Origin: Halorhabdus tiamatea SARL4B
GTDB lineage: Archaea > Halobacteriota > Halobacteria > Halobacteriales > Haloarculaceae
DNA: 64,000 nt
NCBI RefSeq assembly: GCF_000470655.1
Contig: NC_021921.1
Coordinates: forward strand, 2,356,001-2,420,000
Direction: 5' to 3'
The stretch's first letter is position 1. Each line of letters begins with the position of its first letter. The notes beneath the pieces were generated by a model, which was not told the DNA's origin, did no database searches, and saw only the letters and a program-made list of their open reading frames with translations. A program made the translations under genes and the position numbers. Shown here one piece after another: positions 1 to 8,459 of the stretch.

Positions 1-1
1 A

Positions 2-595
2 AGCGGGTTCTGGGCAATGGACGGCGAGACCGTCTCGTTCGAGGTCGTCGTGCCGAGTAGCTGGAGTGACTGGGTCACGGCGACCCAGGCTGTGGTCCCA
101 CAGCTTCAGGACGCCGGATTCGACGTGGAGATGAACCGTGTCAACAACATCAACACGGTCGTCGGCGAAGGGAACTTCAAGATGGCGGCCCGTCCGTGGT
201 CGCCTGGCAACGCCCGGTCCTCGCACCCGTACTTCCCGCTGAACTGGGTCTTCGGCCGTGCGTACAACAACGCCCACAGTTACCCCGGTGCCGAGGAAGG
301 CGCCGAGATCGAGGTTCCGGCGATGGACGGCGACGGCACCATGTCGGTCAACGTCCAGAAGCGCCTCGACGATCTCTCGACAGCAAGCGGCGACGAAGCC
401 AAGTCGATCGTCCAGGAGCTCGCGTGGGTCTCCCATCAGGATCTCCCGTACCTGCCGGTCATCAACAAGGTAGAGCAGTCCTGGATCAGCGAACGGCGGC
501 TGTCGGCTCCCGACCCCGACGACCCGGCGGGCAACGTCAAGTGGCCGACGTTCTACGCTCCGCGTGTCGGAAAGATGCAGTGGCAGGGCGAGTGA
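2..595 (+). CDS. dppA: Oligopeptide ABC transporter substrate-binding protein, C-terminal part
   Basis: The frame is open to the left window edge, so only about the last 197 codons are present and the true start lies outside. The protein would be the extracellular, membrane-anchored receptor that delivers peptides to the permeases encoded directly downstream. The residues (NWVFGRAYNN, a PYLPVINKVEQ-like stretch and a C-terminal FYAPRVG) resemble the final lobe of solute-binding family 5 (DppA/OppA) proteins. No signal peptide or lipobox can be seen because the N-terminus is missing. A 59-base gap with an AT-rich TTTAGAAT stretch separates it from dppB. The substrate class is inferred from the family and the operon, and could be another oligomer such as an oligosaccharide. 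Confidence 0.8.
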   Translation, partial: SGFWAMDGETVSFEVVVPSSWSDWVTATQAVVPQLQDAGFDVEMNRVNNINTVVGEGNFKMAARPWSPGNARSSHPYFPLNWVFGRAYNNAHSYPGAEEGAEIEVPAMDGDGTMSVNVQKRLDDLSTASGDEAKSIVQELAWVSHQDLPYLPVINKVEQSWISERRLSAPDPDDPAGNVKWPTFYAPRVGKMQWQGE

Positions 596-654
596 AGCGC
601 GCCCCTGGCGTATCGGCCTGATCGAACAATTATTCATCAAATTTAGAATACCCG

Positions 655-1665
655 ATGGTAAACTACTACGTCAAACGGACGGCGAAGGCGATTGTGACGA
701 TCTACGTCGTCATCACCCTGAGCTTCGGCCTCACCCGAATGCTTCCCGGTAATCCGGCAAGCAGGATCAGAGGGCGGCTCTCGTCGATAGGGTATACAGA
801 AGAACAGATCCAAGTCGTCCTCTCGAACCTCGGATACAATCCGGACGTACCGCTCCCGCAAAAGTTCATCGACTACATTGTTGGCTTACACCAGGGAAGC
901 CTGGGTTCGTCGATCCAGGTCGCGGGTGGTGGCACACCTGTTACCGAGATCATGGCCACTCGTCTCCCGTGGACGATCATGATCACCTTGGTCTCGATCG
1001 TCCTCTTCTTCGCGATCTCGATCACGCTCGGTGCGATCATGGCCTACCGGGAAGGGTCGCGCTTCGACACCGCCAACTCGGCGATCGCGATCTTCGCCAG
1101 TGGGATCCCCTTCTTCGTCATGGCGATCCTTCTGGTATTCATCTTTGGGCAGACTCTCGGGTGGTTCCCGACTGGACGACGATACTCGCTCGACGTGACC
1201 CCTGGTTTCAACCTGGCGTTTCTCCACAGCGTGATCTATCACGGCACGCTTCCGATCGCGGCGATCGTCATCTCGCGATACGGCGTTCGCGCGCTCTCGA
1301 TGCGTGGGAACAGTATCTCCATTCTCGGGAAGGGCTACGTCGAGGTCGCAAAGCTCAGGGGCCTTCCCGAACGCGTCATCGCACTCCGATACGTCGGCCG
1401 CAACGCCGTGTTGCCGATGTACACCGGGATGTTGCTGTCGTTCGGGTGGGTCCTCGGTGGGACGATCGTCCTCGAGGACGTGTTCAATTACAAGGGACTA
1501 GGCTGGATGTTGTTCCAGGCGTACGACTACCGTGATTACCCCGTCCTCATGGGGGCGTTCCTGGTGATTACATTGTCGCTAGTGATCGGCATCTTCCTGG
1601 CTGACCTCTCGTATGGGTTCGTCGATCCGCGGATCAAGACGGGTGATGAAAGTGAGTCATTCTGA
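655..1665 (+). CDS. dppB: Dipeptide/oligopeptide ABC transporter permease (DppB type)
   Basis: A 336-residue inner permease of the DppB/OppB family. It starts with the typical N-terminal helix after a short basic segment (about residues 10-30), has a long external loop to about residue 100, then five further hydrophobic segments (about 100-120, 130-160, 175-200, 255-285, 295-325). The EAA loop that docks the ATPase is visible around residues 229-255 (EVAKLRGLP...RNAVLP). The family works as a heterodimer with the DppC-type permease, whose start overlaps this stop. Length and topology are normal for the family. Peptide specificity is inferred, not shown. Confidence 0.9.
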   Translation: MVNYYVKRTAKAIVTIYVVITLSFGLTRMLPGNPASRIRGRLSSIGYTEEQIQVVLSNLGYNPDVPLPQKFIDYIVGLHQGSLGSSIQVAGGGTPVTEIMATRLPWTIMITLVSIVLFFAISITLGAIMAYREGSRFDTANSAIAIFASGIPFFVMAILLVFIFGQTLGWFPTGRRYSLDVTPGFNLAFLHSVIYHGTLPIAAIVISRYGVRALSMRGNSISILGKGYVEVAKLRGLPERVIALRYVGRNAVLPMYTGMLLSFGWVLGGTIVLEDVFNYKGLGWMLFQAYDYRDYPVLMGAFLVITLSLVIGIFLADLSYGFVDPRIKTGDESESF

Positions 1666-2797
1666 ATCGGAGACGTCGGCAGACGAACTGCAGTGGACCT
1701 ACGACGCGGAAGACGCTGTCGAGGTGAGCCTCCGCGACAAGGCCCGGGAGTTCTATCGGAACCGCATCTACGAACCGGGCGTCGTCGTCCTCGACGACTG
1801 GCGGTTCATCATTGGGGGACTCATCCTCCTCCTGTACGTCTTCGTCGCGACGATCGGCGTCTGGCTGGTTCCCTATCCCGAGACGCATCTCACGCCGGCA
1901 CTGCGGCTGACACCGGCGTTCGACTGGCATAGTCTATTCAACCTCGGAGGGTTCAACCTCGCGTACCCCACGTTCCACGATCTGTCGTATCCGCTCGGGA
2001 CGACAAAGACTGGGCGGTCCATCTTCGGTCTCGTCGTCCACTCGACGCCGAAGATGCTGGTCATGGTCATTTCGGGCGGTGTCTTCGCGACGGTCATCGC
2101 GACGCTCCTCGGGACGGTTGCGGGGTACAAGGGTGGCCGCGTCGACGGGGCGATCTCGATGTTCATCGACATCGCGATGACGATCCCCGGCCTCCCGCTC
2201 GTGATGGTCCTCGCGCTCGCGCTCCAGGACCTGGAAGTCTTCGGGATCGGCATCGGATTCGCCCAGCTCGGTAGGCTCCCGGAGCCGTTGAACGTCCTCC
2301 GGCCGGCGACCATCGGGATGGTCATCATGATCAACTACTGGGGCGGCCTCGGACGGGCGATCCGCTCGCAGGTGTTGACGCTGCGCCAGGAGAACTACGT
2401 CGAGGCGTCCCGGACGATGGGCGTCAGCTCCTGGAAGATCATCTTAAAGGACGTGATCCCGAACCTGATGCCGTACATTCTGATCAACTTCGTCACCGCG
2501 GCCCGGTTCGTGGTCTTCTCGGCCGTCGGGTTGTACTACCTCGGCGTCCTGCCGACGGACGTCGCCAACTGGGGCGTCATGATCAGCGACGCCTACGACC
2601 AGGGCGCGATCGCTGGGCTCAGCATCTGGAACTGGCTGTTCCCACCCGTCCTCGCCATGTTGTTCCTGGCGCTGGGACTGATCTTGCTCTCCCAGTCGAT
2701 GGACCGCGTCTTCAACCCACGGGTCCGGACGAAACTGTCGTCGTTCGACCAAATTGATTCCGACGAGGACGACGTCGAGGAGGTTATGAACGAATGA
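1646..2797 (+). CDS. dppC: Dipeptide/oligopeptide ABC transporter permease (DppC type)
   Basis: The second permease of the importer, 383 residues from the ATG at 1646, which overlaps the dppB stop by 20 bases. An in-frame ATG at 1613 would extend it into dppB coding sequence with no sign of selection, so 1646 is preferred; a GTG one codon earlier is also possible. It has an acidic, soluble N-terminus of about 50 residues, a first membrane helix (about 55-78), then five more hydrophobic segments. The EAA motif lies near residues 250-280 (YVEASRTMGVSS...IPN). The last 25 residues are acidic. The gene overlaps the ATPase start by four bases (ATGA), indicating translational coupling. Confidence 0.9.
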   Translation: MKVSHSESETSADELQWTYDAEDAVEVSLRDKAREFYRNRIYEPGVVVLDDWRFIIGGLILLLYVFVATIGVWLVPYPETHLTPALRLTPAFDWHSLFNLGGFNLAYPTFHDLSYPLGTTKTGRSIFGLVVHSTPKMLVMVISGGVFATVIATLLGTVAGYKGGRVDGAISMFIDIAMTIPGLPLVMVLALALQDLEVFGIGIGFAQLGRLPEPLNVLRPATIGMVIMINYWGGLGRAIRSQVLTLRQENYVEASRTMGVSSWKIILKDVIPNLMPYILINFVTAARFVVFSAVGLYYLGVLPTDVANWGVMISDAYDQGAIAGLSIWNWLFPPVLAMLFLALGLILLSQSMDRVFNPRVRTKLSSFDQIDSDEDDVEEVMNE

Positions 2798-5004
2798 GTA
2801 CTGACAACCTGACTGCGGCGTCTGACGAACAGCCACTCGAAGTCGAGAAAGTCGAGAAGCCCGACCCGATCATGCGTCTCGACGACGTTCGGGTCACCTT
2901 CGAGATGGATCGGGGGATCTCACGGGTCCTCGACGACATCAACATGGACATCGGCCGCGGCGAAATCGTCGGCATCGTCGGTGAGAGCGGCGCGGGCAAG
3001 TCCACGCTGGTCTCAGCGATGATGGACTCCGTCGAGGAACCCGGCGTCCTCGAGGGCTCGATCGAATATCGGCCTTCGGAGGGCGAGGCTGTCGACATTC
3101 TCGAGTTCAACGACGAACAGCTCCGGCAGTGGCGCTGGGAGGAAGTCGCGATGGTCTTCCAGGGGGCGATGAGTTCGTTCAACCCCGTCAAACAGATCAA
3201 AGACCATTTCGTCGAAACGCTGAAAGCCCACGACGAAAATGTCAAGGAGGGTATGCAGCGGGCTCGCGATCTCATCGCGGACCTCTACATGCAGCCCGAC
3301 CGCGTGATGAGTGCGTATCCACACGAACTCTCGGGCGGCATGCGCCAGCGCACGCTGTTGGCTCTGGCGATGGTGCTCGATCCCGAGATGTTGATCATGG
3401 ACGAGCCGACGGCTGCTCTGGACCTGCTGATGCAGCGTTCGATCCTCCAGCTCCTCCGAGATCTCCAACAGGAGTACGACATCTCGATGGTGTTCATCAC
3501 GCACGACCTGGCGCTTGTGGCCAGCCTGGCCGACCGCCTGGCGGTGATGTACGCCTTCCGGATGGTCGAGGTCGGGCCCAAAGAGAAGATGCTCAGGGAT
3601 CCCGGCCACCCCTACACGCGAATGCTGTTGAACTCGACGCCGGACATCGACGCCCCGATCGACCAGAACCGCTCGATCGAGGGGTCGAGTCCGGACCCGC
3701 TGAACGTCCCCCAGGGGTGTTCGTTCCACCCCCGGTGTCCACTGGCCGAGGACGCGTGCCTCGAGGCCGAACCCAACCAGTTCCTGCTCGATGACGACCA
3801 CGGCGCCGCGTGTTTCCGCTGGGAGGAGGCCCAGGAGTCGATGCCACTGGTCTACGAGCAGGAGGTCGAGAGCGTAGACAGTGAGGAAGTGGAAACCTCG
3901 ACCAGCGCCAGGCACTCGCCGGACGAGGTGCCGTTGATTTCCATCAACGACCTCGAAGTCCACTTCGAGCAGTCACAGGGGATCGTCCAGTCGATGTTCG
4001 GTGACGATCCGAACGTCGTCCGCGCCGTCGACGGCGTCAACCTCGACATCTACGAACAGGACGTGGTCGCGCTGGTCGGCGAATCCGGCTGTGGAAAGAC
4101 GACCCTCGGGAAGACGATCCTCGGACTTCAGGAACCCACCAATGGGTCCATCGAGTACCGCGGCGTCGACCTCGTGGAGGCCAAGAAAGGCAACGCCGAG
4201 ATGTCCTGGGACGAGATCCGCAAGTCATTGCAGATCATCCACCAGGACCCGGGGAGTTCGCTCAATCCCAACCGTCGGCTAAAGTCGATCCTGTCGGTTC
4301 CGCTCAAGCAGATCCACCCCGAGATGAGTACCGGGGAGCGCCTCGACCGGATCTACACGCTGATGAACTACGTCGGCTTGACGCCGGCGACGGAGTACGG
4401 CGAACGGTATCCCCACCAGCTCAGCGGCGGAGAGAAACAGCGCGTCGCGCTGTGTCGCGCGTTGCTGATGAACCCGGACCTGATCCTGGCCGACGAGGCC
4501 ATCTCGGCGCTCGACGTCTCCTTGCGCGTCGAGATGATGGACCTGATGCTCGAGCTCCAGGAGGAGTTCGACACGTCGTTCCTGTTCATCTCTCATGACC
4601 TCTCGAACGCCCGATATCTCGCCCAGAAGTCCGGCGGCCGCATCGCCGGGATGTATCTCGGCGAGTTCGTCGAGATCGGGCCGGCCGAGCAGATTACGCG
4701 GAATCCGTCCCATCCCTATACGGACGTCCTGCGATGGGGGACGCCCAATATCGACCCCGAGAAGGCCGATATCGGCGAGATGCCGATGCGCAAAATCGAC
4801 ATCCCCGACCCGATCAATCCACCTTCTGGTTGTCGGTTCCACACGCGCTGTCCAGAAGCTCGCGAGGCCTGCATCAAGGAGAAGCCTGCGGCCCAACAGA
4901 TCGACGTCGACGGCTTCCACACCTCGAGTTGCTTCCGGGAGTACGGTGAGGACCACCCCTACTGGGATAGCGAGCCGGTCACCGACGAGATGATCGACGA
5001 CTGA
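2794..5004 (+). CDS. Fused double ATPase of the oligopeptide ABC transporter (DppD-DppF)
   Basis: A 736-residue protein with two ABC nucleotide-binding domains joined by an acidic linker of about 60 residues rich in Glu, Asp and Ser. Domain 1 has Walker A GESGAGKST (63-71), signature LSGGMRQR and Walker B LLIMDEP-like LIMDEPTAALD. Domain 2 has Walker A GESGCGKTT (about 429-437), signature LSGGEKQR and LADEAISALD. Each is followed by the Cys-containing oligopeptide-transporter C-terminal extension (FHPRCPLAEDAC and FHTRCPEAREAC). In most bacteria these are separate genes; here one chain supplies both ATP sites that drive the DppB/DppC pore. It is the last gene of the operon, and a T5 run follows about 30 bases after the stop. 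Confidence 0.92.
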   Translation: MSTDNLTAASDEQPLEVEKVEKPDPIMRLDDVRVTFEMDRGISRVLDDINMDIGRGEIVGIVGESGAGKSTLVSAMMDSVEEPGVLEGSIEYRPSEGEAVDILEFNDEQLRQWRWEEVAMVFQGAMSSFNPVKQIKDHFVETLKAHDENVKEGMQRARDLIADLYMQPDRVMSAYPHELSGGMRQRTLLALAMVLDPEMLIMDEPTAALDLLMQRSILQLLRDLQQEYDISMVFITHDLALVASLADRLAVMYAFRMVEVGPKEKMLRDPGHPYTRMLLNSTPDIDAPIDQNRSIEGSSPDPLNVPQGCSFHPRCPLAEDACLEAEPNQFLLDDDHGAACFRWEEAQESMPLVYEQEVESVDSEEVETSTSARHSPDEVPLISINDLEVHFEQSQGIVQSMFGDDPNVVRAVDGVNLDIYEQDVVALVGESGCGKTTLGKTILGLQEPTNGSIEYRGVDLVEAKKGNAEMSWDEIRKSLQIIHQDPGSSLNPNRRLKSILSVPLKQIHPEMSTGERLDRIYTLMNYVGLTPATEYGERYPHQLSGGEKQRVALCRALLMNPDLILADEAISALDVSLRVEMMDLMLELQEEFDTSFLFISHDLSNARYLAQKSGGRIAGMYLGEFVEIGPAEQITRNPSHPYTDVLRWGTPNIDPEKADIGEMPMRKIDIPDPINPPSGCRFHTRCPEAREACIKEKPAAQQIDVDGFHTSSCFREYGEDHPYWDSEPVTDEMIDD

Positions 5005-5107
5005 AGCCGGATCGCTCGTCTCCCCACGACCGTCCGTTTTTGTCCGCGTCCTGCTTTGCTCTCGATTTCGTTGTCCGACAGTCGAACCCACCTAAGTCAG
5101 CGAGGGA

Positions 5108-5180
5108 GTCCCGCCGTCGTCGGGCGAGGCCCGACTGCCTGAGGGATCTCCGATCCCTCTCTGTTCACGGCGGGCGGGAA
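5108..5180 (+). repeat. Left-end structured element of TnpB copy 1 (three-way junction)
   Basis: An outer stem (5110-5117 with 5167-5174, 8 bp) encloses two perfect hairpins: 5119-5125/5129-5135 (7 bp, 3-base loop) and 5141-5147/5153-5159 (7 bp, 5-base loop). It ends GGGAATCGCG, a sequence also present in the left end of the third TnpB element (minus strand near 60579-60587). The fold is the same as that at the right end of this element (6518-6582). It lies about 90 bases before tnpB. Whether it acts as DNA (subterminal hairpin) or as RNA is unknown. Confidence 0.75.
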
Positions 5181-5235
5181 TCGCGTAAGCTCCGAGAATC
5201 ACACAACAATCAACAACCCGGCCTACTCCCCTGAA

Positions 5236-5247
5236 TTTTTATATACA
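5236..5247 (+). promoter_or_regulatory. TATA-box region of tnpB copy 1
   Basis: An AT-rich stretch TTTTTATATACA lies 24-35 bases before the tnpB ATG. That spacing would give a nearly leaderless transcript, the usual haloarchaeal pattern. It is inside the element, so the gene carries its own promoter. Confidence 0.55.
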
Positions 5248-5269
5248 TAGAGCCACAAGTGGCGTATAG

Positions 5270-6490
5270 ATGGAGATTAATCGTACCGCAGTTGTCAAGC
5301 TCTCCGTCCCTAGCGACCGCCGTGACGACCTGAAACGGACGATGAACACGTTTCGGGACGCAACACAGTGGTTCGCAGACCGGGGATGGGATGGTGATGA
5401 CGACGGGTACGTGATTACGTCGGGTAATCATCTCCAGCGCCTTGTCTACGACGACATTCGTGAGGACACTGGATTGCACGCTGACCTGACCGTTGCCGCA
5501 GCAGACCATGCCGCGAACGTACTTGATGGGTGCGTTGAAAAAATGAAAGCGGGTGAACGCACCTCAAAGCCGGTGTTCACGTCGAATACAACGGTCTACA
5601 ACACGAACGCAATCACCTACTTCGACGGTTATTGCTCACTGGCCGCGTATGGTGGCAGTCGCGTTCATGCGGAATACATCTATCCAGACGACTCGATTCA
5701 GGCCGAGTATATGGAAAGCGACGAATGGCAGAAACAGGGCGCAAAGCTCCGGTACGACCACCAATCAGATACCTATTATCTCCACGTCTCCGTCAAGAAG
5801 GAACGCGAAGATTCGTCGGGAGAAGCCGAGAACCAATCAACCGTTCTCGGCGTAGACCGGAACGTGGACGGGTATCTCGCAGTCACCAGCACAGGCGCGT
5901 TCATCGGGAACGCCGACCTGCTGAATCACAAACGCCGCGAGTACGAACGCCGCCGCGCTCGCCTCCAACAACAGGGCACACGAAGCGCACACATCACTAT
6001 CCAGTCCATCGGTGACACTTTCGCTAACTGGTCAGAGGACTTCTTGCACCAAGCATCGAAGGAACTGATCAAAGAAGCTGTTTCTCAGAACTGTACGACC
6101 ATTGTCTTCGAGAACTTGGAGAATATTCGTGACTGTATCTCGAACGCCTCGAAGTTCCAGCAATGGGCATTCAACGAACTGAAACGCCAAGTCGAATACA
6201 AGGCGAAGGCCGAAGGAATTTCGGTTAGGACAGTGCATCCAGCCTACACCAGTCAACGGTGTTCCGAAACGGGGTGTGGCTTTACGCACGAGGACAACCG
6301 TGATGGTGACGAGTTCGCGTGCCAGAAATGTGGCAAAGAGCTACACAGCGACTACAATGCGGCGCGAAACATTGCACACAAATATATCCAGAATCGGCGC
6401 AAGTCTGGTTCTGGAGGGGTAACCTATCACCTTGCCCTGAAGTCGGGAACAGTGAACGGGAATGGTGACTACTCACCTTCCACGGTCTAG
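5270..6490 (+). CDS. tnpB: TnpB RNA-guided nuclease (IS1341-type), copy 1
   Basis: A 406-residue TnpB protein. The RuvC-like catalytic residues are all visible: Asp in VLGVDRNVDG, Glu in IVFENLEN and Asp in HSDYNAARNIA. A zinc finger with two CxxC-type pairs (CSETGCGF ... CQKCGK) sits between the last two. Length is normal, so the gene looks intact. Family members are omega-RNA-guided DNA nucleases that cut target DNA next to a transposon-associated motif and help the element persist. The guide would be read from the flank just after the right end (6595 onward, starting TCGTCTTGGCG). No TnpA is encoded. Activity here is inferred from motif conservation. Confidence 0.9.
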   Translation: MEINRTAVVKLSVPSDRRDDLKRTMNTFRDATQWFADRGWDGDDDGYVITSGNHLQRLVYDDIREDTGLHADLTVAAADHAANVLDGCVEKMKAGERTSKPVFTSNTTVYNTNAITYFDGYCSLAAYGGSRVHAEYIYPDDSIQAEYMESDEWQKQGAKLRYDHQSDTYYLHVSVKKEREDSSGEAENQSTVLGVDRNVDGYLAVTSTGAFIGNADLLNHKRREYERRRARLQQQGTRSAHITIQSIGDTFANWSEDFLHQASKELIKEAVSQNCTTIVFENLENIRDCISNASKFQQWAFNELKRQVEYKAKAEGISVRTVHPAYTSQRCSETGCGFTHEDNRDGDEFACQKCGKELHSDYNAARNIAHKYIQNRRKSGSGGVTYHLALKSGTVNGNGDYSPSTV

Positions 6491-6517
6491 TGGATAGACC
6501 GGGAGTTCACCGACAAA

Positions 6518-6594
6518 CCTCGGCGTCGTCGGCCTACGGCCGACTGCTTGAGGGACGAAGTCCCTCTCCGTTCACGCCGAGGTAGGTGATTTAC
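6518..6594 (+). ncRNA. Right-end omega-RNA scaffold of TnpB copy 1
   Basis: The outer stem CCTCGGCGT (6518-6526) pairs with ACGCCGAGG (6574-6582). Inside are hairpins 6528-6534/6538-6544 (loop TAC) and 6550-6556/6560-6566 (loop GAA). The segment ends in TTTAC at 6594, after which the guide would begin. Known omega-RNAs of TnpB elements come from exactly this position, 3' of tnpB and reaching into the flank. Transcription is inferred. Confidence 0.65.
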
Positions 6595-6851
6595 TCGTCT
6601 TGGCGTTCTTCCGGCTGCCATTCACCACGTCGCCGTTCGTTTTTCGCACAGCGCCACTGGAGAAAGACCGTCATTCCGGCCGCGGCCACTACCAGGATCA
6701 GGTCGATCACTGCGATGTAGTACGACGCCGAGCCCACCGTCGTAAATGCGAGTGAGAATACCGTCAGGACGAACAGGACGGACAGGGTCGCGAACAGGAA
6801 CCGGAGACGCGGCACGTGATCACAAACGACGGTCCAGAATTCCTCTTTCAT
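6591..6851 (-). CDS. Small two-helix membrane protein, 3' end altered by the TnpB element
   Basis: 86 residues from ATG 6851. It has two strong hydrophobic segments (about 18-40 and 46-66) and a charged C-terminal tail (WRCAKNERRRGEW...). I do not recognise a family. The upstream in-frame extension to 7037 is rich in Arg and Ser and looks non-coding, so the internal ATG was chosen. The TAA stop is formed by the TTTAC right end of the neighbouring TnpB element. Joining the inferred empty site would give ...RQDD and a TAG stop, so the insertion probably changed only the last residue. Confidence 0.55.
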   Translation of the reverse strand: MKEEFWTVVCDHVPRLRFLFATLSVLFVLTVFSLAFTTVGSASYYIAVIDLILVVAAAGMTVFLQWRCAKNERRRGEWQPEERQDE

Positions 6852-7038
6852 GTACGTACCGAGTGCAGGGTGACAGTGATAACTATTGGCTATTTTTTGC
6901 GAGGAGAGAATCCCGCGGCTTACGACGGGGTGGATGTCACCTGTTTCGAGGGAGGGCCGTTCCCGCGGCGATTCGAACGACCGGCGTTTCCTGTGCCCGC
7001 TGGCCGGCTTCGATCGGCCCGTGCGGGGCAGTCTCACG

Positions 7039-7806
7039 TCACACCACCACGACTGCCAGTGCCAGCAGGCCGAGACCGATCGCGACGGGGACGACGCCGA
7101 GTTTCCCCACGTCCCAGGCGACGCCGCGCTCGCGGCCGTCGGCGATCAGAAACCGCCGGATTCCATCACCGTCGATGACGACGTTGACCTCGCCGCCGTG
7201 CTGGCCTGCCCCGGTGTCGTACTGTGCCCGGCCGTAGACGAAACAGTCCTCACCGGGGTCGAGTCGGCGTTCGATAAACCGCTGGTCGTTCCCCAGTCGG
7301 AGTTCAGTGACGCCGAGGTCGACTGTCTCGTCCTGTGCGGTGATGTTCGCGTTCCCGGCGACGAAGTCGGCGAGACGATCGGGGAGGCTCGTCCCGCCGG
7401 GGACAGTCACAGTCTGTTCTTCCAGATGCCGAACTGACCCGGCGGGTTCGACCCGACAGCTCGCCGTGTCGTCGGCGAGTCGGAACGGACCGCCGAGAAG
7501 TCCCTCGTCGAGGGTCTTCCAGTACGTGTTGGTTCCTTTTCCCGCGCTGGTCGTCCGGCGTTCCTGGACTTCCCACTCACAAATCAGACTCGACGAACCG
7601 GAGATCGGCGACTGTACCGTCCCCTCGTCGGGCTCGGCGACGCCCTGGACTTCGACCGGGCCGAGTTCGTTCGGGAGTTCGTAGACGGCGAGGGGCTCGC
7701 CACGGTAGATCTGCCACGCGAACCATAGCTCGCGCGCGCCGAGCGCAATCAGCGTCAGGCCAGCGATCCCAAGGAGGCCTGCGAACAGGAGGGCAAGTGA
7801 CACCAT
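7039..7806 (-). CDS. Membrane-anchored GIDE-domain-like protein
   Basis: 255 residues with a hydrophobic N-terminal helix (about 3-26), a central soluble region of about 200 residues and a C-terminal helix (about 235-254). The central part has the pattern of GIDE/BAM (beside-a-membrane) domains found in the MUL1 E3 ligase family and many prokaryotes: an AxPDEGTVQSPISGSSSLICEWEVQE segment early on and a LDPGEDCFVYGRA segment late. No RING domain follows, so no ligase activity is implied. Function in archaea is unknown. It lies tail-to-head upstream of the small membrane gene ending at 6591, on the same strand. Confidence 0.65.
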   Translation of the reverse strand: MVSLALLFAGLLGIAGLTLIALGARELWFAWQIYRGEPLAVYELPNELGPVEVQGVAEPDEGTVQSPISGSSSLICEWEVQERRTTSAGKGTNTYWKTLDEGLLGGPFRLADDTASCRVEPAGSVRHLEEQTVTVPGGTSLPDRLADFVAGNANITAQDETVDLGVTELRLGNDQRFIERRLDPGEDCFVYGRAQYDTGAGQHGGEVNVVIDGDGIRRFLIADGRERGVAWDVGKLGVVPVAIGLGLLALAVVVV

Positions 7807-7923
7807 CGACGTCGACTTCTCGGGGCCCCCGAATCAACGTTGTGCTCTGCTCGGCAGATCGAAACGTGCTCGGCCCGTATTGCGGGGTGAAGCTTCTTGG
7901 TCGGGCCGCCCGCTGGCTTCCGT

Positions 7924-8097
7924 ATGGAAGCCGAAGCCTGGGAGTCGATCGACGTGATCCACGACAACAAGGGCGAACCCCACGTCCTCCAGCAGAAGGT
8001 CGAGGTGTTCACCGCCGGTGTCACCGAGGAGTCAAGTGGCTATACGAAGCCGACGATGGAGCATCGGCTGGTGCCCCTGGCTGATATCACCAAGTGA
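7924..8097 (+). CDS. Small conserved-type hypothetical protein
   Basis: 57 residues from ATG 7924: hydrophilic, acidic, with no helix or zinc motif. An in-frame ATG at 7897 would add nine residues (MVGPPAGFR) that look unlike haloarchaeal coding sequence, so the downstream start is preferred. It is divergent from the GIDE-like gene. Codon use (strong GC3) supports a real gene. Function unknown. Confidence 0.55.
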   Translation: MEAEAWESIDVIHDNKGEPHVLQQKVEVFTAGVTEESSGYTKPTMEHRLVPLADITK

Positions 8098-8177
8098 CCA
8101 CTACTCGGTCACGGGCGAAGCCAGCGGCTCAGTGTGTGAAATAGTGTATTAGGAAATCGCGAGTCGCGTCGAAAGCC

Positions 8178-8372
8178 TTACTGGCGGACGACGTTGGTCG
8201 CGCGGGGGCCCTTCTCGGCCTGTTCGATGTCGAATTCGACTTCCTGTCCTTCTTCGAGGTCCGGGCCGCCGACGTCTTCCATGTGGAAGAACACGTCTTC
8301 GTCCGCATCCTCAGTCTCGATGAAACCGTAACCGCCAGTGTCGTTGAAGAAATCGACCGTACCAGTTGCCAT
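8178..8372 (-). CDS. cspA: Cold-shock domain protein CspA
   Basis: 64 residues, the usual length for single cold-shock domain proteins. It contains the RNP1-like GGYGFIETED and RNP2-like VFFHMED motifs that bind single-stranded nucleic acid. The sequence is unusually acidic, as expected for a halophile. In the family these proteins act as RNA chaperones in the cytoplasm. The start was set at ATG 8372 because a TATA box (TTATAC at 8399-8404) lies 27-32 bases upstream, giving a leaderless or near-leaderless transcript; the longer frame to 8447 would include the promoter. Confidence 0.93.
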   Translation of the reverse strand: MATGTVDFFNDTGGYGFIETEDADEDVFFHMEDVGGPDLEEGQEVEFDIEQAEKGPRATNVVRQ

Positions 8373-8398
8373 TGCAATTCTACCAATGGGAGGCCGAT

Positions 8399-8404
8399 GT
8401 ATAA
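8399..8404 (-). promoter_or_regulatory. TATA box of cspA
   Basis: TTATAC read on the minus strand, 27-32 bases before the cspA start codon, the spacing seen in haloarchaeal promoters with short or absent leaders. Confidence 0.5.
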
Positions 8405-8459
8405 GGGTTCCGAGAGATACCGTACCACGGGTCGGTGAGACATGCACCGTGGTTGGAAG

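Larger units (their letters stand above)
5096..6594 (+). mobile_element. TnpB-only IS200/IS605-group (IS1341-type) element, copy 1
   Basis: Boundaries were inferred by comparing the ends of the three TnpB elements in this window. The left end begins GTCAGCGAGGGA after a CCTAA target motif (5091-5095); the right end finishes ...GGTGATTTAC at 6594. There are no inverted repeats or target duplications, as expected for this group. Only tnpB is present; no Y1 transposase TnpA. The right end supplies the stop codon of the minus-strand gene ending at 6591. The exact left boundary is uncertain by one or two bases. Confidence 0.72.

Noticed and set aside
1613-1645. Upstream ATG for the DppC-type permease
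   Set aside because: It lies inside dppB coding sequence and would add MGSSIRGSRRV, which has no family support; ATG 1646 fits better.
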